Positions 16,617 through 24,921 of a stretch of 64,000 nt of DNA are shown one piece after another. Below the pieces are notes generated by a model that saw only the letters and a program-made list of their open reading frames with translations, was not told the origin of the DNA and did no database searches. The position numbers were made by a program, and so were the translations under genes. Origin of the DNA: Lysinibacillus fusiformis (lineage in GTDB: Bacteria; Bacillota; Bacilli; Bacillales_A; Planococcaceae); contig NZ_PYWL01000002.1 in the NCBI RefSeq assembly GCF_003049525.1, positions 558,001-622,000 on the forward strand, in the 5' to 3' direction. Positions within the stretch are counted from its first letter, which is position 1. The number at the start of each line of letters is the position of its first letter.

Positions 16617-17365
16617 TGAGAAATGCTATGAAAGTGGGCGGATTAATTGCGACAATGGATAATGCGGCAGCCATCGGGGAAAAGCCACAAGATATTGTGC
16701 CGGCATCCGATCAATTGACAGCCTATATGACAGCTCGTGTGACATTTCTAGAACAGCTGGCTGCACAGGCACTTCCTGTTCAAATTCTACTTGCTAATTT
16801 TTCAGGGGATGCGGCATGGTCACGCTATGAAAGTGGCATTCAGCAAGTGTTCGAGGAAACGGGACTATCCTGTCCAGCTATTGCTGGTAGTTCGGAATCC
16901 AATATGCCAACATTACAGTCAGGTCTAGCAATTACTATGCTTGGGGAAATACAACAGCGAAAAGCATGGGACCCTGAACAGCTTAGTTGGTACACATACG
17001 GCTTACCACTTGTTGGCGAGGAACTATTAGCACAGCCTGATGATGTGGCGCAGTTGCAACCTGTTTATCAGGCATGGCTGGCGGAAATCGTTCAGCAAGT
17101 GTGGCCTGTCGGATCAAAGGGACTTCAAGGTGAATGTGTGCGCCTTTTTGGCGAGCAAGTAGTGGAGTGTTCTCATCATATGACCAAATCAGCCGGACCA
17201 AGTACAGTTATTTTACTTGGTGTTCATCCCGAGAAAGAGCAGTTGGCCCACCAATTTTTCCAAAGAAATTTTGAAAAACTACGGATAAGCCCATGCAATA
17301 GGGTATGTTTAGAGCAAAAAGACTGCCTTGAAAATAATCCAACGAGCGGTACAAGAATCATTTAA
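16616..17365 (+). CDS. cblS: Alpha-ribazole kinase CblS (AIR-synthase-like fold)
   Basis: 249 residues. The N-terminus has VGGLIATMDNAAAIGEKPQD (about 7-26), like the metal/ATP-binding start of PurM/ThiL-fold proteins, and IAGSSESNMPTLQSGLAITMLGE near 89-111 is typical of this fold. It should phosphorylate alpha-ribazole delivered by CblT, replacing CobT. The GTG start shares a base with the cblT stop; ATG 16628 is an alternative. Last gene of the operon. Confidence 0.8.
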   Translation: MRNAMKVGGLIATMDNAAAIGEKPQDIVPASDQLTAYMTARVTFLEQLAAQALPVQILLANFSGDAAWSRYESGIQQVFEETGLSCPAIAGSSESNMPTLQSGLAITMLGEIQQRKAWDPEQLSWYTYGLPLVGEELLAQPDDVAQLQPVYQAWLAEIVQQVWPVGSKGLQGECVRLFGEQVVECSHHMTKSAGPSTVILLGVHPEKEQLAHQFFQRNFEKLRISPCNRVCLEQKDCLENNPTSGTRII

Positions 17366-17436
17366 AGCGACCTCCATGAATAGACGAGGGCACTGAAAAA
17401 CTTATGTTTTCATAAAAGCGAACTTTTTCAAATAAA

Positions 17437-17481
17437 AATAAGGCATTTCTTGTTCAATTTTGAACAGGAAGTGCCTTATTT
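17437..17481 (-). terminator. Terminator of the transposase remnant
   Basis: AATAAGGCAtTTCtTGTTC pairs with GAACAgGAAgTGCCTTATT, a long stem with few mismatches and T/A runs on both sides. It lies behind the stop of the minus-strand transposase fragment and near the left end of the element. Confidence 0.7.
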
Positions 17482-17658
17482 CTGTCTCACTGGATCTTCT
17501 GTTGCCATATCCAAGAAATAGTTGAATGACATATCATACTTTGAGCGCTCTACTAGGTCGACGTCTGATACATCATTCATCACTTTTAATAATAAGTACT
17601 TAAACATGCGAATTGGAGGAATGGCATTACGTCCATTGGTTTCCTGATTTGAAATCAT
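17476..17658 (-). pseudogene. IS1182-family transposase remnant
   Basis: 60 residues: MISNQE then directly NGRNAIPPIRMFKYLLLKVM and a DLVERSKYDMSFNYFLDM segment. This matches the N-terminal region of IS1182-like transposases, but about 30 residues between the start and NGR are missing, and everything after residue 55 (including the DDE catalytic domain) is gone. It cannot be active. Confidence 0.7.
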
Positions 17659-17730
17659 TGGGGCACCACCTACATATTCATTCTTTTATTATAAAGGAAA
17701 GTGTGACTAAAATAATAGAATGATACATTG

Positions 17731-17860
17731 CGTTGTTTGGAGAAGCATCGCTCGACTCCTGCGGGAAAGCGAGACAGACGAGACCCCGCACGAAGCGAAG
17801 CGTAGGAGGAGACTCGGCGCTCGCCCGCGGAAAGCGAGCGGAATGCTTCGGAAAACAACA
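17731..17860. repeat. GC-rich palindromic repeat nested in the IS remnant
   Basis: Roughly 120 bases with a GC content far above the surroundings. The ends are inverted repeats: TTGTTTGGAGAAGCATCGCT at the left and its imperfect complement AGCGGAATGCTTCGGAAAAC at the right. Inner motifs such as CTGCGGGAAAGCGAG and CCCGCGGAAAGCGAGCG are near copies of each other. It resembles dispersed repeats common in Bacillaceae genomes, by memory of the pattern. Confidence 0.6.
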
Positions 17861-18085
17861 GTAGAGTCACAGTGCCAAATGAAAAAAAGATATGGACTTT
17901 TTCAGTGCCCTTTGTATAGGCATGGGGGTTTTTTATTTGGATGGATGTCAGCCATAAGCTCGACGATATCTCCTCAATTAGTTAAATCTCAAATATTACG
18001 AGTCTCGAAAAAATAGTGCCAAATGGGAATAGTTTTCAGTTATAATGAGGAACGAATGGGATTTAAATAGAACGGAGACGAATGT

Positions 18086-19819
18086 ATGCAGGCAATAAAA
18101 CAGTTAGGGCAGTATTTGGAGCCCTATAAATTTTTCACCTTAATAGCGCCTCTTCTCATGGTGCTGGAGGTGACAATGGATTTAATTCAGCCGACGATTA
18201 TGCAGCATATGATTGATACAGGGATTGCCAATGGGGATCATGCTTATGTGCTAAGCATGTTTGTATGGATGCTAGCAAGTGCGGTGATTGGGCTTGTTGG
18301 TGGGATTGGCTGCTCTTATTACAGCTCGAAGGCAGCGATTCATTTTGCTTCGGATGTTCGACAGGCTCTCTATGAGAAAATGATGACTTATTCAGCTAAG
18401 GAGCGGGATGACTTTACGACAGGTAAGTTAATTACTATTTTAACGAGTGATGTGGAAAGTATTCAACGCGCGTTTATGATGACACTACGTATTTTTGTGC
18501 GTGGGCCGCTACTCTTTATCGGGGCAGTCATTATCGTCTTTGTAACCGCACGGGAGCTTTTTTCAATACTTCTTATCATTGTGCCGATTTTGATTGTGGC
18601 TATGTATTTTTTCACGAAGTATTCGGGGCTGCTCTATCGTCGCGTCCAAGAGGCTATTGATGCAGTGAATACGAAGCTACAGGAAAATTTAGCGGGTATC
18701 CGTGTCGTTAAAGCCTTTCGCCGTGAAACCCAACAGGTATCCCAATTTGGTGAGCTGAATGATGGGCTGACAAAACGCTTCATCACTGCAGAACAAATTA
18801 TAGGGGTGCTTGTGCCATTTACGATGTTCGTGATTAACCTAGGGATAGTTGCGGCGCTTTGGCTTGGAGCTATTAAGGTCGAGGCAGGGACATTAAAGGT
18901 TGGAATTATTCTCGCATTTATTAACTACTTAACCATTATCTTAAATGGTTTAATGTCTTCTAGTATGGTGCTGATGCAAATTGCGCGTGCATTGCCTTCG
19001 GGAGAACGAATTGTGGATGTCTTAAACAAGGACATTGCCGTTAAGGAAGCAGAACATGCATGGACAGATGCTATAAAAGGAGCTATTGAATTTGATCAGG
19101 TGAGTTATCGTTATTATGAAACGGCGGAGGATGTTCTTAAAAACATTTCGTTTTCTGTGAAGCCAGGGCAAACAGTGGGCATCATTGGAAAAACGGGTAG
19201 CGGTAAATCAACACTTGTAAAGCTATTACCTCGCCTTTTCGATCCAACAGGTGGCGCCATTTACTTGGATGGCAAACCGCTTTCAACGTACTCTTTAGCC
19301 ACGTTACGGGACCATATCGGATTTACCTCACAAAAGGCCTTATTGTTTTCTGGAGCGATTGAAAAAAATATTCGCCTTGGTAATGAACACGCAACGGCAG
19401 AGGAAATACAACAGGCATTGGACGCTGCCTGTGCTAGTGAATTTGTGGAGCGGCTTGATAAGGGCTTAGCACATGAGCTGTCACAGGGGGCTACAAATCT
19501 CTCTGGTGGGCAAAAGCAACGCTTGGCTTTAAGTCGGGCATTCGTTCGAAAGCCAGCTATTCTCGTGCTGGATGACACGACCTCAGCCCTTGATAGTGCG
19601 TCAGAAAAACATGTGCAGCAGGCCATTGCCGCCCATTATCAAGACACGACGACATTGATGGTAGCTTCGAAAATTGCCTCGATACAGCAGGCAGATGTCA
19701 TTCTTGTCCTAGAGGATGGCGAGATTGTTGGGCAAGGAACCCATCAACAGCTACTTCAAAACAATGTACATTACCAAGCAATTTACGCGTCACAGCAAAA
19801 GGCTGGTGAAGAAGGATGA
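18086..19819 (+). CDS. ABC exporter half-transporter with degenerate ATPase site (YfiB-like)
   Basis: 577 residues. Six membrane helices (about 15-300) are followed by a nucleotide-binding domain with Walker A GKTGSGKST (about 370-378), LSGGQKQRLALSRA and Walker B LVLDDTTSALDS. The catalytic glutamate after Walker B is Asp, and the H-loop histidine is replaced (VASKIAS). This is the mark of the non-catalytic partner in heterodimeric exporters of the BmrC/YfiB kind. It overlaps its partner by four bases. Confidence 0.9.
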   Translation: MQAIKQLGQYLEPYKFFTLIAPLLMVLEVTMDLIQPTIMQHMIDTGIANGDHAYVLSMFVWMLASAVIGLVGGIGCSYYSSKAAIHFASDVRQALYEKMMTYSAKERDDFTTGKLITILTSDVESIQRAFMMTLRIFVRGPLLFIGAVIIVFVTARELFSILLIIVPILIVAMYFFTKYSGLLYRRVQEAIDAVNTKLQENLAGIRVVKAFRRETQQVSQFGELNDGLTKRFITAEQIIGVLVPFTMFVINLGIVAALWLGAIKVEAGTLKVGIILAFINYLTIILNGLMSSSMVLMQIARALPSGERIVDVLNKDIAVKEAEHAWTDAIKGAIEFDQVSYRYYETAEDVLKNISFSVKPGQTVGIIGKTGSGKSTLVKLLPRLFDPTGGAIYLDGKPLSTYSLATLRDHIGFTSQKALLFSGAIEKNIRLGNEHATAEEIQQALDAACASEFVERLDKGLAHELSQGATNLSGGQKQRLALSRAFVRKPAILVLDDTTSALDSASEKHVQQAIAAHYQDTTTLMVASKIASIQQADVILVLEDGEIVGQGTHQQLLQNNVHYQAIYASQQKAGEEG

Positions 19820-21627
19820 GTCAAAATCAACCAAAGCAAATGAATTTTGGACGTGGACCTCGTATGGGAGGGCCAGCTGAAAAGGCGAAAAATCAAAAGG
19901 CAACACTGACAAGAGTTTGGCACTATGTCAAACAGCAAAAAATAGGGCTGTATTTTTCCATCATCTTGGTCATCGCTTCTACGTTTTTAAGCTTAGCCGG
20001 GCCTTATATGATAGGCCATATCATTGACGATTACATTATGAAAAAAGATATTGACGGGACAATTCGACTAGGAATCCTATTAGCCGTGATTTTTACGGTA
20101 GCGTCTATTCTGACCTGGCTGCAAACCTATGTCATGATTCATGTGGCGATGAAAACGATTCGGACGTTGCGTCTGGAACTGTTTCAAAAACTACAAACGC
20201 TCACATTAAGATTTTTTGATCAGCGTGCGCTCGGGGATTTAATGAGTCGTGTCACTAACGATATCGATAATTTAAATACAGCGCTTGCTCAAAGTGTGAC
20301 GCAAATTGTATCGTCCATCTTAACAGTCGTTGGTGTTAGTATTGCCATGTTCACATTAAGCTGGCCATTAGCGATTGTGACCTTGATCATTATTCCGCTA
20401 ATTGTTTTCACTACTAAGCAAATTATCAAACGCAGCAGTAAAAATTATGCGGCTCGTCAACGAGATCTTGGTAAGCTGAATGGCTATATTGAGGAAATGA
20501 TTACAGGTGCAGAGGTACTCACGCTTTTTGGCAAGGAACAGCAATCCATCGACACGTTCCATCAGCAAAATGAAAACTTGAGAAACTCCGCACAACGCGC
20601 AGAGATTACGTCAGGTTTATTAGGACCTATCAATAACTTTATGAATAACCTTGGCCTAGCGATAGTCATCGGGACAGGAGCTCTTTTAGCAGTAAAAGGT
20701 TTAGTGACGGTTGGTATTATCGCTGCATTTGTCACCTATACACGGCAATTTTTCCGCCCGCTCAATCAATTATCTAATCTGTTAAACACCTTTCAGTCTG
20801 CCATTGCAGGAGCAGAGCGTGTATTTGAAATAATAGATGAACCGTCAGAGGTAGCTGATCGACCACAGGCTATTGAGGCACCTTCCTTAAAAGGCGACGT
20901 CGTTTTCAAGCAAGTATCGTTTAGCTATGAGCAAGGGAAGCCAGTTCTTCAAAACATAAACTTCCAGGCAAAGGCAGGGGAAACGATAGCTCTTGTTGGT
21001 CCTACTGGCTCAGGGAAAACAACCATTATTAATTTACTAACACGGTTTTATGACGTGGATCAGGGTGAAATTTTAATTGATGGGCACCATATTGAACAGT
21101 ATAAAATGTCTACAATTCGCCAACGGGTAGGTGTGGTTTTACAGGATACCTATTTGTTCTCTGGCACTATTCGTGAAAACATTCGCTTTGGAAAGCTGGA
21201 TGCGACGGATGAAGAGGTTGTGGAAGCGGCAAAAATTGCGAATGCCCATCATTTTATAAAATATTTACCTGCACAATACGATACGCCTGTTCAAGCGGGT
21301 GGTGCTAATTTAAGTCAGGGACAACGACAGCTCATTGCTATTGCTCGTGCCATTTTGGAGAACGCGGATATTTTAATTTTAGATGAAGCGACTTCCAGTG
21401 TGGATACGCAAACGGAAGTCGATATTCAAAAAGGTTTACAGCATTTAATGCAGGGTCGCACAAGCTTTGTTATCGCCCATCGTTTGAAAACCATCGAGAA
21501 TGCAGACCAAATACTCGTTATACAACAGGGTGAAATTATTGAACAAGGCAATCATCAAGAGCTGATGGAACAACAAGGGATGTATCGTCAACTCCAACAA
21601 AAACTTTTGTTAGAGCAGGCGGAATAG
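19816..21627 (+). CDS. ABC exporter half-transporter with intact ATPase (YfiC-like)
   Basis: 603 residues. A basic, Gly-rich N-terminal tail (about 1-30) precedes six helices and a nucleotide-binding domain with Walker A GPTGSGKTT (about 394-402), signature LSQGQRQ, Walker B ILILDEATSSVD and H-loop IAHRLKTI, all canonical. It should pair with the upstream degenerate subunit as a multidrug or peptide exporter. The substrate is not evident. Length matches B. subtilis YfiC. Confidence 0.92.
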   Translation: MSQNQPKQMNFGRGPRMGGPAEKAKNQKATLTRVWHYVKQQKIGLYFSIILVIASTFLSLAGPYMIGHIIDDYIMKKDIDGTIRLGILLAVIFTVASILTWLQTYVMIHVAMKTIRTLRLELFQKLQTLTLRFFDQRALGDLMSRVTNDIDNLNTALAQSVTQIVSSILTVVGVSIAMFTLSWPLAIVTLIIIPLIVFTTKQIIKRSSKNYAARQRDLGKLNGYIEEMITGAEVLTLFGKEQQSIDTFHQQNENLRNSAQRAEITSGLLGPINNFMNNLGLAIVIGTGALLAVKGLVTVGIIAAFVTYTRQFFRPLNQLSNLLNTFQSAIAGAERVFEIIDEPSEVADRPQAIEAPSLKGDVVFKQVSFSYEQGKPVLQNINFQAKAGETIALVGPTGSGKTTIINLLTRFYDVDQGEILIDGHHIEQYKMSTIRQRVGVVLQDTYLFSGTIRENIRFGKLDATDEEVVEAAKIANAHHFIKYLPAQYDTPVQAGGANLSQGQRQLIAIARAILENADILILDEATSSVDTQTEVDIQKGLQHLMQGRTSFVIAHRLKTIENADQILVIQQGEIIEQGNHQELMEQQGMYRQLQQKLLLEQAE

Positions 21628-21675
21628 GGAATAATAGGAATGAACAATCCGATTTTGTGAAGGCGAGGGATACAC

Positions 21676-22098
21676 ATGTATGAATTAAAGACGAAAGAAA
21701 CCGATGCAAGTGTCATTGAATTTATTGAAAGTGTGGATCATCCAAAAAAGCGGGAAGATGCCTATCGACTATTGGACATTTTTACAGAGGTCTCAGGCTA
21801 TGAGGCAAAAATGTGGGGTCCTAGTATTATTGGGTTTGGTCATTATCATTACAAATATCAAACGGGCCATGAAGGCGATGCTCCACTTGTCGGATTCTCC
21901 CCTCGCAAGGCAAAAATTAGTTTATACTTTGCACCAGGTGATAGTGAGCGAGAACAGCTATTACAGCAATTTGGGAAACACACAACAGGGAAAGCCTGTG
22001 TTTATATTAATAAACTGGCTGATGTCGAGGAAGATATTTTAAAGGCTCTAATTCAACAGTCTATCGTCTTTTTACAGAAAACCTATCCAAATGAATGA
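21676..22098 (+). CDS. DUF1801 (YdhG-like) domain protein
   Basis: 140 residues. It shows the domain's usual order: DVIEFIESVDHPKKREDAYRL-like start, WGPSIIGFGHYHYKY (about 47-61), GFSPRKAKISLYF (about 73-85) and GKACVYINKLADV (about 108-120). The biochemical role of this family is not known; relatives bind iron-chaperone-like folds. GGCGAGGG precedes the ATG, and a terminator follows. Confidence 0.8.
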   Translation: MYELKTKETDASVIEFIESVDHPKKREDAYRLLDIFTEVSGYEAKMWGPSIIGFGHYHYKYQTGHEGDAPLVGFSPRKAKISLYFAPGDSEREQLLQQFGKHTTGKACVYINKLADVEEDILKALIQQSIVFLQKTYPNE

Positions 22099-22108
22099 CT
22101 CTAAAAAT

Positions 22109-22138
22109 GCTGCCACATGATGTAGGCAGCTTTTTTTG
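22109..22138 (+). terminator. Terminator after the DUF1801 gene
   Basis: GCTGCC (22109-22114) and GGCAGC (22125-22130), 10-base loop, seven T. Confidence 0.85.
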
Positions 22139-22245
22139 TTCATTGACAAGCATCTCAACGCATCTTGTAAACATTTCTTCGAAAATTAATTAGTTATTAA
22201 TTTTTCACATGTATCCTTACAAGTATCAACGGAGAGGAGAGGCGT

Positions 22246-23229
22246 ATGAAAAAAATCATAAAGAAAATGTTTATTTATTTGGGGGTCATCGTAACGCTCA
22301 GTATCGTAGCAGTCAGTATATACCACTATAGTTTAATCCAAAAAGAGGAGGCCATTTTACACAATAATGGCATGATGGTAAACGTTCATGGTCAACGCAT
22401 GAATGTCTATCAGGAGGGGGATGGGGAGGATACATATGTTTTTATGGCAGGATCAGGCATTGCGGCTCCTGTTTATGAGCTAAAGGGGCTTTATAGTAAG
22501 TTTTCGCAGCACCATCAAATTGCAGTAGTGGACCGCGCAGGCTATGGCTTTAGTGAGATCGCCCATGATGAACGAGATATTGATACCATCCTTATGCAAA
22601 CAAGGGAGGCACTTCTGGCAAGTGGGCTTCAGCCACCCTATATTCTTGTCCCTCATTCTATTTCAGGACTTGAAGCGATTTACTGGGCACAAAAATACCC
22701 AGAAGAAGTAAAGGGAATTATCGCTCTAGATATTGGCCTGCCTAGTCAGTATGTAAAGCATAAGATGGGTAACTTCGATAGATGGATGGTGAAGGGGATG
22801 AGTCTAGCTACTAAGGTAGGTTTACACCGCCTAGTACCCTCACAGGTGTATAATCCGCAAGTTCTGAACATGTCCTTTTTAACGACGGAGGAAAAGGAAA
22901 TCTATCAGGCGTTGTCCTTTAAGCAATTTTTTAATGAAGATATGAAAAATGAGCTGTTACACGTCTATGAAAATAGTTTACAATCAGAACAGCTTTCATT
23001 GCCGCAAGACATTCCCATTTTAATAGTTGATGCTATTGCGAAGGAGAATGTACATTCAAAATATACAGCGCAAAATCGTCAGGATTACGCAGACTTTGCG
23101 AAGCAATTCACCCATGCAGAAGTGAAAGAGGTCAGTGGCACTCATAGTATATATCTTTATCAACCCGAGGAAATCTATCAACTAGCGATAGAGTTTATGA
23201 AAACGAATGCTGATGAGAGAGGTCGTTAA
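22246..23229 (+). CDS. Membrane-anchored alpha/beta hydrolase
   Basis: 327 residues. One N-terminal membrane helix (about 9-28) places the hydrolase domain outside the cell. The fold shows an oxyanion-region segment FMAGSGIAAP (about 68-77), DRAGYGFSE (about 97-105), the nucleophile elbow PHSISG (about 139-144) and a late GTHSIYLYQPEE with the catalytic histidine. Its end overlaps upstream of a response-regulator gene, so it forms one operon with a two-component system. Substrate unknown. Confidence 0.82.
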   Translation: MKKIIKKMFIYLGVIVTLSIVAVSIYHYSLIQKEEAILHNNGMMVNVHGQRMNVYQEGDGEDTYVFMAGSGIAAPVYELKGLYSKFSQHHQIAVVDRAGYGFSEIAHDERDIDTILMQTREALLASGLQPPYILVPHSISGLEAIYWAQKYPEEVKGIIALDIGLPSQYVKHKMGNFDRWMVKGMSLATKVGLHRLVPSQVYNPQVLNMSFLTTEEKEIYQALSFKQFFNEDMKNELLHVYENSLQSEQLSLPQDIPILIVDAIAKENVHSKYTAQNRQDYADFAKQFTHAEVKEVSGTHSIYLYQPEEIYQLAIEFMKTNADERGR

Positions 23230-23230
23230 C

Positions 23231-23902
23231 ATGAAAGGATTTAGAATTTTAATTGTAGAAGATGATCCCATGATTGGTGATTTACTTCAAAAGATAATGC
23301 AACGAGAAGGCTATGAAGCCATATGGAAAACAGATGGCCGAGATATAATGAGGCTCATTCAGGAAGTAGATGTAGTCATTATGGATATTATGCTACCAGG
23401 AGAGGATGGCTATCAATTAAGCAAAAACATTAAACAATTAGGCTTAAATATACCCATCATTTTTCTATCAGCTCGTAGTGATATTGAAAGCAAGCTAGAA
23501 GGTTTAACAGTTGGAGAAGACTATTTGACAAAGCCGTTTGATCCACGAGAGCTATTGTTAAGAATCCAAAAAATGCTAGTGCAACAATATGGAACGTTTA
23601 CGCAAATACAGCATTTATTCATTGACGGAGAGCATCGTAAAGTATTTCATCACCATCTTCAAAACGAAATTTCATTGACGGCTATAGAACGAAAAATTTT
23701 CTTTTATTTATTTGACAACCGTGACAGAGTTTTAACAAAGGACCACTTTTTTGATTATTTATGGCCGTTAGATGATCGCAACCATAATATTCTCAATGTC
23801 TACATGAAGAAGATTCGGACAAAGCTGGACGATTCAACAGGCATTATTTTACAAAATATATATGGAGAGGGGTATCGTCTAAATACCCATATAAAGAAAT
23901 GA
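23231..23902 (+). CDS. OmpR/PhoB-family response regulator
   Basis: 223 residues from ATG 23231, preceded by GAGAGG; an in-frame ATG at 23207 lies inside the hydrolase gene. The receiver domain has EDD at 9-11, the phospho-acceptor Asp in VIMDIMLPGEDGY (about 51-55) and the KPF lysine near 102. The winged-helix output domain (about 125-220) ends in IYGEGYRL. It is followed, with overlap, by its histidine kinase. Confidence 0.92.
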   Translation: MKGFRILIVEDDPMIGDLLQKIMQREGYEAIWKTDGRDIMRLIQEVDVVIMDIMLPGEDGYQLSKNIKQLGLNIPIIFLSARSDIESKLEGLTVGEDYLTKPFDPRELLLRIQKMLVQQYGTFTQIQHLFIDGEHRKVFHHHLQNEISLTAIERKIFFYLFDNRDRVLTKDHFFDYLWPLDDRNHNILNVYMKKIRTKLDDSTGIILQNIYGEGYRLNTHIKK

Positions 23903-24888
23903 CATTAAAAACTAAATATAGAACACTCTTGTTGGTAGCGATTGGGAGTGTGCCCATCGTATTATTAGGTATTAGTGTGTTCATGTCCATACTATATGAC
24001 AAGGTTTTTAAAACGAAAAATAATGGCATCCCGTTCCATGAATCCTTTGCATATCCTGTTATGCTGCTTGCCTTTGTGCTGTCTTTAGGGATTCTTGCCT
24101 TACTATTTTCCACATCCATCCATTCATTATTGACTAGAATTACAATGCTCAATCAAACAATACGGGAACTAGCGAGTAATGAACGGATACCCGATACGTT
24201 AACGGTAAGCAGCGAGGATGAAATAGGGCAATTAATTCAATCGGTGAATCTTTTAATTGAGCGCACGACTTATCGGGAATTAGAGTTAGCTCAACAGCAG
24301 GAGCTCCAAAAAGAGCTGCTTCAAAAATTAAGACATGATATCCATACACCACTGACAGCGATACGTTTGCAATTGTTTTATTTAGAAGATCAACTACAAG
24401 AGCAACCAAAATTGGTGGAATCATTAAATGCACAAATTCACTATATCGCGAATTTAACGAATGAATTGCAATACCAGTCTTTTGATACGAGCGATAATGC
24501 CTTTGTCGTTCAGGAGGAAGTTCATCTAGCGTTTCTATTAGAAACGATGATCAAGAAATGGAGTTATTTATACCACATGCAAAATATTGCACTCCATTTT
24601 CATCCAATAGATGCAGAGGTAATTTGGACAAGTAATGAATTATGGTTACAACGTTTATTTGATAATGTCTTTCAAAATACATTAAAGCATGCCCAAGCAT
24701 CTAAACTAGTGGTGACGATTAAAGAGGGAGAGGTATGGATGTGTGATGACGGCATCGGCTTTGATTCAGATATCGAACATAGTGGACTTGGACTGAAAAT
24801 TATCCACGATATTGCTAGAACAATAAATATGGAAGCCTCTTTACAATCCAGCAAGGATGGTACGACCTTTCGCTTTACTCAGCCATAA
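23899..24888 (+). CDS. Sensor histidine kinase
   Basis: 329 residues. Two membrane helices (about 9-28 and 52-73) flank only about 22 outside residues, so the sensor probably acts within the membrane. A HAMP-like linker leads to the phospho-acceptor histidine in LRHDIHTPLTAIRLQ (about 147-161). The ATPase domain has FDNVFQNTLKHA (N box), CDDGIGF (G1) and SGLGLKII (G2). The kinase start overlaps the regulator stop (ATGA). It is like intramembrane-sensing kinases in Firmicutes that often report envelope stress. Confidence 0.9.
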   Translation: MTLKTKYRTLLLVAIGSVPIVLLGISVFMSILYDKVFKTKNNGIPFHESFAYPVMLLAFVLSLGILALLFSTSIHSLLTRITMLNQTIRELASNERIPDTLTVSSEDEIGQLIQSVNLLIERTTYRELELAQQQELQKELLQKLRHDIHTPLTAIRLQLFYLEDQLQEQPKLVESLNAQIHYIANLTNELQYQSFDTSDNAFVVQEEVHLAFLLETMIKKWSYLYHMQNIALHFHPIDAEVIWTSNELWLQRLFDNVFQNTLKHAQASKLVVTIKEGEVWMCDDGIGFDSDIEHSGLGLKIIHDIARTINMEASLQSSKDGTTFRFTQP

Positions 24889-24920
24889 AAAAACAACGGC
24901 ATTTTTAGCCGTTGTTTTTT
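24887..24920. terminator. Bidirectional terminator
   Basis: AAAAAACAACGGC pairs with GCCGTTGTTTTTT around a 7-base loop, between the kinase gene and the convergent DMT permease. Confidence 0.88.
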
Positions 24921-24921
24921 A

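Larger units (their letters stand above)
17387..17911. mobile_element. Internally deleted IS1182-type element
   Basis: Perfect terminal inverted repeats AGGGCACTGAAAAA (17387-17400) and TTTTTCAGTGCCCT (17898-17911) bound a 525-bp unit. Inside are a minus-strand transposase fragment, its terminator, and a GC-rich repeat. The element is far too short for a full transposase gene, so it is non-autonomous. No clear target duplication is visible. It lies immediately after the cob operon, apparently in the loop of the operon's terminator. Confidence 0.7.
17371..17937 (+). terminator. Cob operon terminator, apparently split by the insertion
   Basis: CCTCCATG (17371-17378) before the element can pair (one G-U) with CATGGGGG followed by TTTTTT (17921-17934) after it. 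Removing the 525-bp element would bring the arms together as a normal terminator of about 50 bases. This reconstruction is inference. Confidence 0.4.

Noticed and set aside
19261..19626. 121-codon minus-strand frame in the ABC exporter
   Set aside because: Opposite the nucleotide-binding domain; no start signals and shadow composition.
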